DNA of 14,821 nucleotides from Cellvibrionales bacterium. GTDB lineage: Bacteria > Pseudomonadota > Gammaproteobacteria > Pseudomonadales > JAHEGP01. Shown here in pieces: positions 7,982-14,821 of this stretch (the stretch's first letter is position 1; every line of letters starts with the position of its first letter). The stretch covers positions 1 to 14,821 of the forward strand of contig JAHEGP010000055.1 of the NCBI GenBank assembly GCA_024645065.1. Direction: 5' to 3'. Both the position numbers and the translations under genes were made by a program. A model generated the notes under the pieces. The model had not been told where the DNA came from and did no database searches. It saw only the letters and a program-made list of their open reading frames with translations.

Positions 7982-8069
7982 GAGGGAAATTCGCGGGCCG
8001 CACCAACGCGCCGCCTGGAATTGGGTGAGGACAAATTTCAGCGAGCGCGGAAGTTTTGAAAGAAAGCCA

Positions 8070-8083
8070 TTGATTTACATCAT
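8070..8083 (+). promoter_or_regulatory. FNR/Anr box upstream of ccoN
   Basis: TTGATTTACATCAT matches the FNR/Anr consensus TTGAT-N4-ATCAA at nine of ten defined positions. Its centre (8076.5) lies 41.5 bases upstream of the start point (8118) predicted from the -10 element at 8106-8111, the standard class II activator position. FNR-family proteins hold an oxygen-labile 4Fe-4S cluster, so the site predicts activation of the cbb3 operon at low oxygen. Confidence 0.8.
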
Positions 8084-8105
8084 GGCAAAACCTAGACTCT
8101 GCACA

Positions 8106-8111
8106 AATAAT
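8106..8111 (+). promoter_or_regulatory. -10 element of the ccoN promoter
   Basis: AATAAT matches TATAAT at five of six positions and has no -35 hexamer at the usual distance, because that place is taken by the FNR/Anr box. Such activator-dependent promoters usually lack a -35. A rival TAGACT at 8093-8098 would put the activator site at about -28, which is not a working geometry. Confidence 0.6.
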
Positions 8112-8139
8112 CAAGCAGAAATAATAATGGGTTAACAGT

Positions 8140-8189
8140 GGCGGTCCAAACCGCCTTCACCTTTGGACAAGTCGGCACATCGGGCCGGC
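8140..8189 (+). promoter_or_regulatory. Structured ccoN leader with competing hairpins
   Basis: Three stems can be drawn in the predicted ccoN leader. Stem A pairs GGCGGT (8140-8145) with ACCGCC (8150-8155) over a CCAA loop. Stem B pairs GTCCAAA (8144-8150) with TTTGGAC (8162-8168) over 11 bases and shares bases with A, so A and B exclude each other. Stem C pairs GTCGGC (8171-8176) with GCCGGC (8184-8189) including one G-U. The ccoN ribosome-binding site AGGA (8201-8204) follows. Regulation by these structures is only an inference. Confidence 0.4.
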
Positions 8190-8214
8190 ACTCAATGGTC
8201 AGGACGTCAAATCT

Positions 8215-9651
8215 ATGAATACAGTAAATCAATATCTCGATCACCCGGAATACAACTATAAGGTCGTAAAGCAATTTGCTGTTATGACCATCGTGTGGGG
8301 TATCGTCGGCATGTTGGTAGGCGTTATCATCGCTGCCCAATTGGCATGGCCTGCTCTGAATTTCGACTTGTCCTGGTTCCATTTCGGCCGGCTGCGACCA
8401 CTGCATACCAATGCCGTTATTTTCGCCTTTGGCGGTTCTGCGCTAATGGGGACGTCGCTATTTGTGGTGCAGCGTACTTGCCAGACGCCACTGATCTCCA
8501 ACAAGCTGGCGGCTTTTGTTTTCTGGGGGTGGACCCTGGTCATCGTTCTGGCGGCGATAACGCTGCCACTGGGTATTACTACCAGTAAGGAATATGCGGA
8601 ACTGGAGTGGCCCATCGACGTCCTGATCACGGTAGTGTGGGTGTCCTATGCCGTGCTTTTCTTTGGCACCATCACCAAACGGAAAGCAGCCCACATTTAC
8701 GTTGCCAACTGGTTCTATGGCGCTTTCATAGTTACTGTCGCGATTTTGCACGTTGTCAACAGTGCGGCAATCCCTGTGAGCCTGACCAAATCCTACTCGA
8801 TCTTTTCCGGTACAACCGACGCCATGATCCAGTGGTGGTACGGTCACAACGCGGTGGGATTCTTCCTGACTGCCGGTTTTCTGGGAATCATGTACTATTT
8901 CGTACCCAAGCAGGCAGAACGCCCGGTCTTCTCCTATCGCCTGTCCATCGTTCACTTCTGGGCCTTGATCGCCATTTACATCTGGGCTGGCCCGCATCAC
9001 CTGCACTACACCGCCCTGCCGAACTGGGCACAAAATGTTGGCATGGCGATGTCGTTAATCCTGCTGGCCCCCAGTTGGGGCGGCATGATCAATGGCATGA
9101 TGACCCTGTCAGGCGCATGGCATAAGCTTCGAACTGACCCGATTCTGCGCTTTCTGGTGGTATCCCTGTCTTTTTACGGCATGTCGACCTTCGAGGGGCC
9201 GATGATGTCGATCAAGACCATCAACTCTCTTTCGCACTACACCGACTGGACTATTGGCCACGTGCATTCCGGCGCCCTTGGCTGGGTAGCCATGATCAGC
9301 ATCGGCGCGACCTACCACCTCATCCCGCCACTGTTTGGCCGCAAACAGATGTACAGCATCGGCCTGATTAACGCCCACTTCTGGCTCGCAACCATTGGTA
9401 CGGTGTTATACATAGCCTCCATGTGGGTAAACGGCTTGATGCAGGGCCTGATGTGGCGCGCATACAACGCCGACGGAACCTTGACATACAGCTTCGTTGA
9501 GTCGGTAGCAGCTTCATACCCCGGTTATGTCGTACGCTTCCTGGGTGGAGCCATCTTCCTCCTGGGTATGTTCCTGATGGCCTACAATGCATGGCGCACA
9601 GCTCGCTCCGGCACAGAGGCAACCACCAACGTGCAACCCCAGGTAGCTTAA
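8215..9651 (+). CDS. ccoN: cbb3-type cytochrome c oxidase, catalytic subunit I
   Basis: CcoN is the heme-copper subunit that reduces oxygen to water and pumps protons in the high-affinity cbb3 oxidase (C-type oxidase). The 478 residues form about 12 membrane helices. Expected ligands are all present: H64 in RPLHTN and H351 in GHVHSG for low-spin heme b, H349 for heme b3, and H211 (WWYGHN), H261 and H262 (AGPHHLHY) for CuB. Y255 is in the place of the tyrosine cross-linked to the first CuB histidine in the Pseudomonas stutzeri enzyme. E327 in STFEGPMMS corresponds to the conserved glutamate near heme b3. The ATG at 8215 follows AGGA at 8201-8204 by 10 bases. It heads the operon ccoNOQP, behind an FNR/Anr-type promoter. 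Only one ccoN copy is visible here; some relatives carry two. Confidence 0.98.
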   Translation: MNTVNQYLDHPEYNYKVVKQFAVMTIVWGIVGMLVGVIIAAQLAWPALNFDLSWFHFGRLRPLHTNAVIFAFGGSALMGTSLFVVQRTCQTPLISNKLAAFVFWGWTLVIVLAAITLPLGITTSKEYAELEWPIDVLITVVWVSYAVLFFGTITKRKAAHIYVANWFYGAFIVTVAILHVVNSAAIPVSLTKSYSIFSGTTDAMIQWWYGHNAVGFFLTAGFLGIMYYFVPKQAERPVFSYRLSIVHFWALIAIYIWAGPHHLHYTALPNWAQNVGMAMSLILLAPSWGGMINGMMTLSGAWHKLRTDPILRFLVVSLSFYGMSTFEGPMMSIKTINSLSHYTDWTIGHVHSGALGWVAMISIGATYHLIPPLFGRKQMYSIGLINAHFWLATIGTVLYIASMWVNGLMQGLMWRAYNADGTLTYSFVESVAASYPGYVVRFLGGAIFLLGMFLMAYNAWRTARSGTEATTNVQPQVA

Positions 9652-9663
9652 GGAGCAGCACTG

Positions 9664-10272
9664 ATGAAACACGAAGCCATCGAAAAAAACATTGGACTGA
9701 TGATTCCCCTGATCATTGTCGCCATCAGCTTTGGTGCACTGGTTGAAATTGTCCCGCTGTTTTTCCAAAAGAGTGTGAACGAACCCATCAAGGGCCTCAA
9801 ACCCTACAGCGCCTTGCGCCTGGAAGGCCGGGATATCTACGTGAAGGAAGGCTGTTACACCTGTCACTCGCAGATGATCAGGCCGTTCCGCTGGGAGACA
9901 GAACGCTACGGTCATTACTCCGTGGCAGGTGAGTTTATCTACGACCACCCGTTTCAGTGGGGGTCAAAGCGCACAGGGCCTGATTTGGCTCGGGTCGGCG
10001 AGCGTTATAGTGACGATTGGCACCGTGCCCACCTGTACAATCCGCGCGATGTAGTCCCGGAATCCAACATGCCCGGATTTCCCTGGCTGTTTGAGAACAA
10101 GATCGACGGCGATAAAACGGCGCGCAAGATGGAGGCTATGCGTACGCTTGGCGCTCCCTACACCGATGAGGATATTGCGAATGCGAAGCAGGCTGTCGAC
10201 GGCAAGACAGAAATCGATGCCCTGGTCGCCTACCTCCAGGGCCTGGGCACTCTGTTGAAGCAAAAGCGTTAA
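9664..10272 (+). CDS. ccoO: cbb3-type cytochrome c oxidase, monoheme subunit II
   Basis: CcoO is a membrane-anchored c-type cytochrome that passes electrons from CcoP to CcoN. The 202-residue protein has one N-terminal membrane helix (about 10-34), which stays uncleaved, and a periplasmic domain. The heme site is CYTCH (C64, C67, H68) and the likely axial methionine is M136 in PESNMPGFPW. The motif SQMIRPFRWETERYGHYS is characteristic of the family. AGGAG (9651-9655) overlaps the ccoN stop codon and lies 8 bases before the ATG, which suggests tight coupling with ccoN. Heme attachment needs the separate Ccm cytochrome c maturation system, not in this window. Confidence 0.97.
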   Translation: MKHEAIEKNIGLMIPLIIVAISFGALVEIVPLFFQKSVNEPIKGLKPYSALRLEGRDIYVKEGCYTCHSQMIRPFRWETERYGHYSVAGEFIYDHPFQWGSKRTGPDLARVGERYSDDWHRAHLYNPRDVVPESNMPGFPWLFENKIDGDKTARKMEAMRTLGAPYTDEDIANAKQAVDGKTEIDALVAYLQGLGTLLKQKR

Positions 10273-10273
10273 G

Positions 10274-10444
10274 ATGGATATCAACACGTTACGCGGCATT
10301 GCAACCATTCTGGTAATGATTGCTTTTATCGGTATTTGCTTCTGGGCTTACAGTAGCAAGCGCAAAGCTGATTTTGATGAAGCCGCCAATCTACCCTTCG
10401 CCGACGACGAAAAGCGAGTTGACGATAAACCGGCTGACCAATAA
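10274..10444 (+). CDS. ccoQ: cbb3-type cytochrome c oxidase subunit IV (CcoQ)
   Basis: This is a 56-residue protein, MDINTLRGIATILVMIAFIG and onward, with a single membrane helix (about 6-26) followed by SSKRKADFDEAANLPFADD, the typical CcoQ pattern. CcoQ is a small non-catalytic subunit that stabilises the assembled oxidase. The ATG comes one base after the ccoO stop codon. The gene is short enough to be missed by length filters. Order, spacing and sequence agree fully with its place between ccoO and ccoP. Confidence 0.95.
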   Translation: MDINTLRGIATILVMIAFIGICFWAYSSKRKADFDEAANLPFADDEKRVDDKPADQ

Positions 10445-10465
10445 TTTAGGTATGAGGACTGACCT

Positions 10466-11338
10466 ATGACCAGTTTCTGGAGTGGATGGATAATCCTCCT
10501 GACCGCCTTCACCATTGCCGCCACCACGTGGTTGCTGTTCGCTAACCGCTACAGCACGAGCAAGGAAGGCGACACCACCGGCCATGTTTACGATGGCATT
10601 GAAGAATACGACAATCCTTTGCCCGCCTGGTGGTTATGGTTGTTCGTATTGAGTATCGTTTTTGGCGTCGGCTATTTGATTTTTTACGGATTGGGTAACT
10701 ACCCCGGACTATTCGGGTGGACCCAGACAAAGCAGTACGAGGCTGAAATGGCCGAAGCCGATGCGAAATACTCCCCGGTGTACGAAAGATATGCCGCTAT
10801 GACTATCGAAGAAGTCGCCGAAGATCAGCAGGCCATGCGCATGGCTGGGCGCCTGTTCAATAGCAACTGTGCCCAATGCCATGGATCCGACGCCAAGGGT
10901 AACAGAGGTTATCCCAACCTGACCGATAGCGACTGGTTGTGGGGCGGCGAACCCGAGCAAATCAAGACGACCCTGGTCAATGGTCGACAGGCTGCGATGC
11001 CTGGATGGGAAGCTGTATTGAAAGAAACAGGGGTTCACGAAGTATCGGAGTATGTGCTCAAGATGAGCGGTCAGGAACATGATGCTGCAATGGCAACTGC
11101 CGGCGAGAAGCATTATCAAACCTACTGTCTCGCCTGTCACGGGCCGGAAGGAAAGGGCAACCCCATGATGGGAGCCCCCAACCTCACCGACGACGTCTGG
11201 CTGTACGGTGGCACGCGCATGCGGATCCGGGAAACACTGATCAAAGGTCGCAACGGCCAAATGCCGGCGCAGCAGGACACCCTTAGCGCGGAAAAGATAC
11301 ATCTGCTAGCGGCCTACGTTTACAACCTTGCACAGTAG
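10466..11338 (+). CDS. ccoP: cbb3-type cytochrome c oxidase, diheme subunit III
   Basis: CcoP receives electrons from soluble or membrane cytochromes c and hands them to CcoO. The 290-residue protein has two N-terminal membrane helices (about 5-26 and 53-76), the longer form usual in gammaproteobacteria, joined by a loop with DGIEEYDNPLPAWW, the CcoP N-terminal domain signature. Two cytochrome c domains follow: CAQCH (C135, C138, H139) with likely axial M178 in AAMPGW, and CLACH (C221, C224, H225) with likely axial M266 in GQMPAQ. GAGG at 10454-10457 lies 8 bases before the ATG. It starts 21 bases after ccoQ and ends the structural operon. Confidence 0.97.
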   Translation: MTSFWSGWIILLTAFTIAATTWLLFANRYSTSKEGDTTGHVYDGIEEYDNPLPAWWLWLFVLSIVFGVGYLIFYGLGNYPGLFGWTQTKQYEAEMAEADAKYSPVYERYAAMTIEEVAEDQQAMRMAGRLFNSNCAQCHGSDAKGNRGYPNLTDSDWLWGGEPEQIKTTLVNGRQAAMPGWEAVLKETGVHEVSEYVLKMSGQEHDAAMATAGEKHYQTYCLACHGPEGKGNPMMGAPNLTDDVWLYGGTRMRIRETLIKGRNGQMPAQQDTLSAEKIHLLAAYVYNLAQ

Positions 11339-11360
11339 AGATCACAAGCCAGTCGAAACA

Positions 11361-11377
11361 TGCGGCGCTTTGCCGCA
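11361..11377 (+). other. Small hairpin after ccoP
   Basis: TGCGGC (11361-11366) pairs perfectly with GCCGCA (11372-11377) over a five-base loop GCTTT, 22 bases after the ccoP stop. No T-run follows, so it is not a standard intrinsic terminator. Confidence 0.55.
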
Positions 11378-11384
11378 ACCGCTC

Positions 11385-11424
11385 GCCAGACACACTGTGG
11401 TATGCTCCCCACAGTGTGCCTGGC
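11385..11424 (+). terminator. Long stem-loop between ccoP and ccoG (terminator-like, no T-tract)
   Basis: The left arm GCCAGACACACTGTGG (11385-11400) and the right arm CCACAGTGTGCCTGGC (11409-11424) form a 16-position stem with one mismatch and an 8-base loop. Neither strand has a T-run after the stem. It may protect the ccoNOQP 3' end, weaken read-through into ccoG, or be a palindromic repeat that recurs in the genome. Termination is possible but not shown. Confidence 0.5.
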
Positions 11425-11441
11425 ATCAGCCATAGCCTCTC

Positions 11442-11456
11442 AGGCACCCTGTGCCT
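11442..11456 (+). other. Small hairpin before ccoG
   Basis: AGGCAC (11442-11447) pairs with GTGCCT (11451-11456) over a CCT loop, 26 bases before the ccoG ATG. It is followed by CAAAAAG rather than a T-run. The 10-base palindrome TATCTAGATA at 11464-11473 lies between it and ccoG. Confidence 0.45.
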
Positions 11457-11482
11457 CAAAAAGTATCTAGATAGATATCAGC

Positions 11483-12898
11483 ATGGATGATCAAAATCAA
11501 ATACCCGTTCACGAGTTCGCACCGAGCGAAGTCAGTGAGATTGACCTCTATCAAAAACGGGAAAAGATATACACTCGAAAGATTGAAGGCTTTTTTCAGC
11601 GCTTGCGCCTGTTCACCGGATGGCCCTTGTTGCTGGGATATTTCCTTCTGCCCTGGTTTAACTGGCATGGTCGCCAATCCGTGTTATTCGACCTTCCGGC
11701 ACGCCAGTTCAATATCTTCGGTCTCACGTTCTGGCCGCAGGACTTCCCACTGCTGGGGTGGTTGCTGATCATTGGAGCCTTGAGCTTGTTTTCGGTGACC
11801 GTCTGGGCCGGCAGGGTATGGTGTGGCTACAGCTGCCCGCAGACAGTTTGGACCAGCATATTCATGTGGATCGAACAGTTTACAGAGGGCAGCCGCAACC
11901 AGCGTATCAAACTCGATAAGCGCCCCTGGAGCCGGGAAAAGGCGCTGCGAAAGTTGGCCAAGCACGGGATGTGGATTGGCGTCGCCCTGATGACCGCCAT
12001 CACATTCGTGGGCTACTTTTCCCCTATTCGCGAACTGGTACCCAGGCTGCTGACTTTCCAACCCTCGTTCTGGGAGATCGTCTGGATAGTGTTCTTTACC
12101 GTCGCCACCTATCTCAACGCGGGCTGGATGCGGGAGCAAGTGTGCATGTATATGTGCCCCTATGCCCGCTTCCAGTCGGTAATGTTCGATCGGGATACCC
12201 TGATTGTTTCCTATGATGGTAATCGCGGGGAGCCGAGGGGTTCCCGCAAGCGCAATCAGGATCAATCGCAGAGCTCGCTTGGGGACTGCATCGACTGCAA
12301 GTTGTGCGTGCAAGTGTGTCCCACGGGCATTGACATCCGCGATGGCTTGCAATACCAGTGTATAACTTGCGCACTGTGCATCGATGCCTGTAACTCGGTT
12401 ATGGATAAAATGGGCTATGCGCCCAACCTGATCAGTTACACGACCCAAAACACCATGGAGGGGAAGCCGCACCGTATCCTCCGACCTCGCTTGATTGGCT
12501 ATATGGCCGGCGTACTGATCATGGCACTCCTGTTCAGCTACACCGTTTTTTCGAGGGTACCACTGCGAATCGACGTGCTGCGCGATCGCAACCAGCTTTT
12601 CAACGAGACCAGCATGGGTCAAATTGAAAACGTTTACACCCTGAAAATCATGAATATGGACCAGGCGCCACATCGCTTTGTCCTCAGCCTGGACAGCCCG
12701 ACACCACTGCAATGGATTGGTGAAAAAGAAATCAATGTTGCCGCAGGAGAAGTGTACACCCTGCCCCTGCGGCTGCAGGCAGAGCCTTCAGATCTCGACA
12801 CACCCGGGTTCGATTTCGATTTTGTGGTCACCAACGCGAATGACTCCAAGGCGACAGCAAGTTCCGAAAGCCGGTTTATTGGCCCGACAAGCAGGTAA
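11483..12898 (+). CDS. ccoG: cbb3 oxidase assembly protein CcoG (FixG/RdxA family, 4Fe-4S)
   Basis: CcoG is a polytopic membrane iron-sulfur protein needed for cbb3 oxidase biogenesis, proposed to act as a cupric reductase in copper delivery. The 471 residues start with the family signature IDLYQKREKIYTRKIEGFF. Membrane helices lie at about 45-60, 85-108, 162-180, 195-213 and 338-360. Cysteine pairs occur in CGYSC (C114, C118) and CMYMC (C221, C225). Two 4Fe-4S motifs follow: C269-C272-C275-C279 and C293-C296-C299-C303, the second being CITCALCIDAC. A C-terminal periplasmic Ig-like FixG domain covers about 370-471. The start at ATG 11483 matches the usual length, but I see no strong ribosome-binding site. 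The gene follows ccoP after 144 bases and overlaps ccoH by one base. Confidence 0.96.
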   Translation: MDDQNQIPVHEFAPSEVSEIDLYQKREKIYTRKIEGFFQRLRLFTGWPLLLGYFLLPWFNWHGRQSVLFDLPARQFNIFGLTFWPQDFPLLGWLLIIGALSLFSVTVWAGRVWCGYSCPQTVWTSIFMWIEQFTEGSRNQRIKLDKRPWSREKALRKLAKHGMWIGVALMTAITFVGYFSPIRELVPRLLTFQPSFWEIVWIVFFTVATYLNAGWMREQVCMYMCPYARFQSVMFDRDTLIVSYDGNRGEPRGSRKRNQDQSQSSLGDCIDCKLCVQVCPTGIDIRDGLQYQCITCALCIDACNSVMDKMGYAPNLISYTTQNTMEGKPHRILRPRLIGYMAGVLIMALLFSYTVFSRVPLRIDVLRDRNQLFNETSMGQIENVYTLKIMNMDQAPHRFVLSLDSPTPLQWIGEKEINVAAGEVYTLPLRLQAEPSDLDTPGFDFDFVVTNANDSKATASSESRFIGPTSR

Positions 12899-13413
12899 TG
12901 ATGAGTCCAACCGCACCCGAAGATAGCCTACCGTGGTACCGCCAGTTCTGGCCCTGGCTGCTGATTTTCTTTCCGGCGGCTACGGTTGTTGCGGGCATGG
13001 TCACTCTCTGGATCGCCACGAGAGAGCCCGTAGCGCTGGTCAAGGACAATTACTATAAGGAAGGCCTCGCGATTAATCGAGACATTGCCAAGGACGAGCT
13101 CGCCACCAAAATGCAGCTGAGAACCCAGCTGGATTTTGACCTCGACAGCAGAAATACGCGGGCAATCGTCAATGGCCCCTTTACCGGCGCAACCCTGAAG
13201 CTGGCGTTCATACACCCCGTTAAAATCACGCTTGATGATTGGATCTTGCTGCAGCGCCAGGCAGACGGTTCATATGCAGGGCCATTGCCGGTGCAAACCG
13301 ATCGTTGGTATCTCGAGCTCGAGGACCCGGCGCCTGCAGAGCCATGGCGGCTCAAAGGCGAGATCGACCTGCGCAAAGGCCACACTGTGCTGTTGGAACC
13401 CAATCAGGGTTAG
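12898..13413 (+). CDS. ccoH: cbb3 oxidase assembly protein CcoH (FixH)
   Basis: FixH/CcoH is a small membrane protein required for assembly and stability of the cbb3 oxidase, acting with the copper ATPase CcoI. The 171 residues carry one membrane helix (about 18-41, WPWLLIFFPAATVVAGMVTL). The family motif VKDNYYKEGLAINRDIA (48-64) and a periplasmic beta-rich domain with LKLAFIHP and DRWYLELEDP follow. The ATG shares one base with the ccoG stop (TAATG), so the two are translationally coupled. A second ATG immediately follows at 12901 and could equally be used. AGCAGG lies just upstream. Confidence 0.93.
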   Translation: MMSPTAPEDSLPWYRQFWPWLLIFFPAATVVAGMVTLWIATREPVALVKDNYYKEGLAINRDIAKDELATKMQLRTQLDFDLDSRNTRAIVNGPFTGATLKLAFIHPVKITLDDWILLQRQADGSYAGPLPVQTDRWYLELEDPAPAEPWRLKGEIDLRKGHTVLLEPNQG

Positions 13414-13425
13414 CCCTTTTCCACA

Positions 13426-14821
13426 ATGCCCACCCCCCCTGCCTGTTACCACTGCGGACTACCGGTCGACAGCTCAGAGCGCTTCAGCCTGAATCACAGC
13501 GACAAAAAACTGTTGTTCTGTTGCCCGGGTTGTCGCGCTGTCGCACAAACCATTCTCTCGAGTGGTCTTGGCAAATACTATGACTATCGCAATGAAACAG
13601 CCCACCAGGCTGACGTCGATGCCCAGGTAGCCGACTTCACATTGTATGACCGTGAGGAGTTTCAGCGGGGTTTTGTCAGCCGCGACAACCCACAGCAACA
13701 AACCGCTTTGCTGAATATACAGGGTATCACCTGTGCAGCCTGCACCTGGCTAATAGAGCACCGACTGGAAAAGATCGAGGGCGTCGATAACATCCACGTC
13801 AATCTTGCCAAGCATCGGGCCAGCATTAGCTGGAATCCGCAAAAACTGGCGCTGTCTGATATTTTTGGCGCGATCGAAACCATCGGCTACAGCCCAAGCC
13901 CTTACTCGCCCGACCGCGAGGAGCAATTGCTGGAGGCAGAACAGCGTTTGGCAACACGCCGCCTTGGGGTAGCTGGCATTGGGATGATGCAGGTGGGCAT
14001 GTATGCCATTGCCCTTCATTCAGGGGCTATGCAGGGTATTGAAGAGATCTATCGGGACTATTTGCGTATTGTCAGCCTGATAATTTCAACCGCCGTAGTA
14101 TTTTACTCTGCCCGGCCGTTTTTCGACGCGGCATGGCGCAACCTCAAGAACCGCAGCCTGGGGATGGATGTTCCAGTATCCATCGCTATAGGGCTTGCCT
14201 ACAGCGCGAGTTGTTACGCCACCTTTACCGGCGGTAGTGATGTCTATTTCGACTCAGTCGCGATGTTCACCTTCTTTTTATTAAGCAGTCGTTTCCTCGA
14301 AATGCGGGCGCGCCAGCGTAATCACCTCATGTCCCAGGGAATAGCAGCCTTGCGACCCCGCTATGCCTGGCGCATGCAGGCTGGCGCGCAGCAGGCAGAG
14401 CAAATACCGGTGGACGAGCTTCGCATCGACGACGAAATCGTGGTTAAGGCGGGAGAGATTATACCTGCCGACGGCGTCGTGCTAGAGGGCGAAAGCAGCA
14501 TAGACGAATCTGCTTTCAGCGGTGAATACCTGCCGGTCGACAAAGGACCACACGACCCGGTAACCGCTGGCAGCATCAACGCAGACGGATTGCTGCGGGT
14601 AAGGGTCACAGCTATCGCGGAAAATACTCGGCTGGCATTGATAACCCGCTTGCTCGAACGTGCCCAAAAGGACAAGCCACACACCGCACAATTAGCAGAC
14701 CGATTGGCTTCGATATTTGTCATCACCGTACTGTTGTGCGCTGGCTGTGCCTTTGCCTGGTGGTTCCAGCACGCCCCCGAGCGAGCCTTTTGGATTGCCC
14801 TCTCCGTGCTGGTAGTGAGTT
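13426..14821 (+). CDS. ccoI: Copper-exporting P-type ATPase CcoI (FixI), cut by window edge
   Basis: CcoI is a P1B-type ATPase that moves copper across the inner membrane for the CuB centre of the cbb3 oxidase. The open frame runs from ATG 13426 to the edge, 465 codons, roughly the first 60 percent of the family length. The N-terminus is a cysteine-rich metal-binding domain (C7-C10, C32-C33-C36), then a heavy-metal-associated domain with GITCAACTW (C103, C106). Membrane helices follow at about 180-200, 213-232, 248-268 and 272-290. The actuator domain has KAGEIIPADG and DESAFSGEYLPV; the usual TGE loop reads SGE (365-367). A fifth helix starts near 428, and the sequence ends in ALSVLVVS, just where the CPC copper motif should come. 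The gene starts 12 bases after ccoH. Its ribosome-binding site is poor (AGGG at 13406-13409, 16 bases away), so coupling to ccoH is likely. ccoS normally follows. Confidence 0.95.
   Translation, partial: MPTPPACYHCGLPVDSSERFSLNHSDKKLLFCCPGCRAVAQTILSSGLGKYYDYRNETAHQADVDAQVADFTLYDREEFQRGFVSRDNPQQQTALLNIQGITCAACTWLIEHRLEKIEGVDNIHVNLAKHRASISWNPQKLALSDIFGAIETIGYSPSPYSPDREEQLLEAEQRLATRRLGVAGIGMMQVGMYAIALHSGAMQGIEEIYRDYLRIVSLIISTAVVFYSARPFFDAAWRNLKNRSLGMDVPVSIAIGLAYSASCYATFTGGSDVYFDSVAMFTFFLLSSRFLEMRARQRNHLMSQGIAALRPRYAWRMQAGAQQAEQIPVDELRIDDEIVVKAGEIIPADGVVLEGESSIDESAFSGEYLPVDKGPHDPVTAGSINADGLLRVRVTAIAENTRLALITRLLERAQKDKPHTAQLADRLASIFVITVLLCAGCAFAWWFQHAPERAFWIALSVLVVS

Noticed and set aside
11541..11554. 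Second FNR/Anr-like box TTGACCTCTATCAA inside the start of ccoG
   Set aside because: It matches nine of ten consensus positions but lies within codons for the conserved IDLYQ segment of CcoG, so protein constraint explains it. The class II start point it implies would fall inside the gene.
11684..12712. 342-codon open frame on the reverse strand opposite ccoG
   Set aside because: It lies fully inside ccoG, which has all family motifs. The reverse frame shows no recognisable domain and is an artefact of GC-rich codon use.
1..14821. A previously undescribed multi-gene defence, mobile or biosynthetic system
   Set aside because: All but two genes belong to well-known core families in conserved order. 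There are no transposases, integrases, toxin-antitoxin pairs, CRISPR repeats or abrupt changes in composition to suggest an island.

Overview
The window reads as chromosomal core DNA from a gammaproteobacterium, probably a marine or aerobic heterotroph of the Pseudomonas/Cellvibrio/Halieaceae kind. The reasons are the conserved block lptF / pepA-holC-(hypothetical)-valS, a two-helix CcoP in a ccoNOQP operon, an FNR/Anr-type site in front of ccoN, and a moderately GC-rich composition. The genus cannot be fixed from the sequence alone. I see no insertion sequence, phage gene, CRISPR array, tRNA or rRNA.

Left part (1-7134): lptF, an inner-membrane subunit of the lipopolysaccharide exporter, runs leftward off the edge. 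Diverging from it across a 234-base spacer is a rightward group: pepA (M17 leucyl aminopeptidase), holC (chi subunit of DNA polymerase III), an acidic mostly disordered protein of unknown function, and valS (valyl-tRNA synthetase) behind its own extended -10 promoter.

Middle (7135-8214): a 361-base non-coding stretch leads to a small protein with two predicted membrane helices joined by a flexible linker to a C-terminal cold-shock domain. A 233-base spacer follows, holding a well-placed FNR/Anr box, a -10 element and a leader able to form several hairpins.

Right part (8215-14821): the cbb3-type cytochrome c oxidase genes ccoN-ccoO-ccoQ-ccoP encode the catalytic heme-copper subunit, the monoheme and diheme cytochrome subunits and the small Q subunit. 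After a 144-base gap with three successive hairpins come the assembly genes ccoG (membrane 4Fe-4S protein), ccoH and ccoI (copper P-type ATPase). ccoI is cut by the window edge just before its expected CPC motif. Together these make and metallate a high-affinity terminal oxidase, and the FNR/Anr box implies induction when oxygen is low.

The genes are almost all well-known families. The less ordinary elements are the membrane-tethered cold-shock protein beside the oxidase operon, the uncharacterised acidic protein between holC and valS, and the structured non-coding RNA segments before ccoN and before ccoG. I did not find a convincing new multi-gene system.
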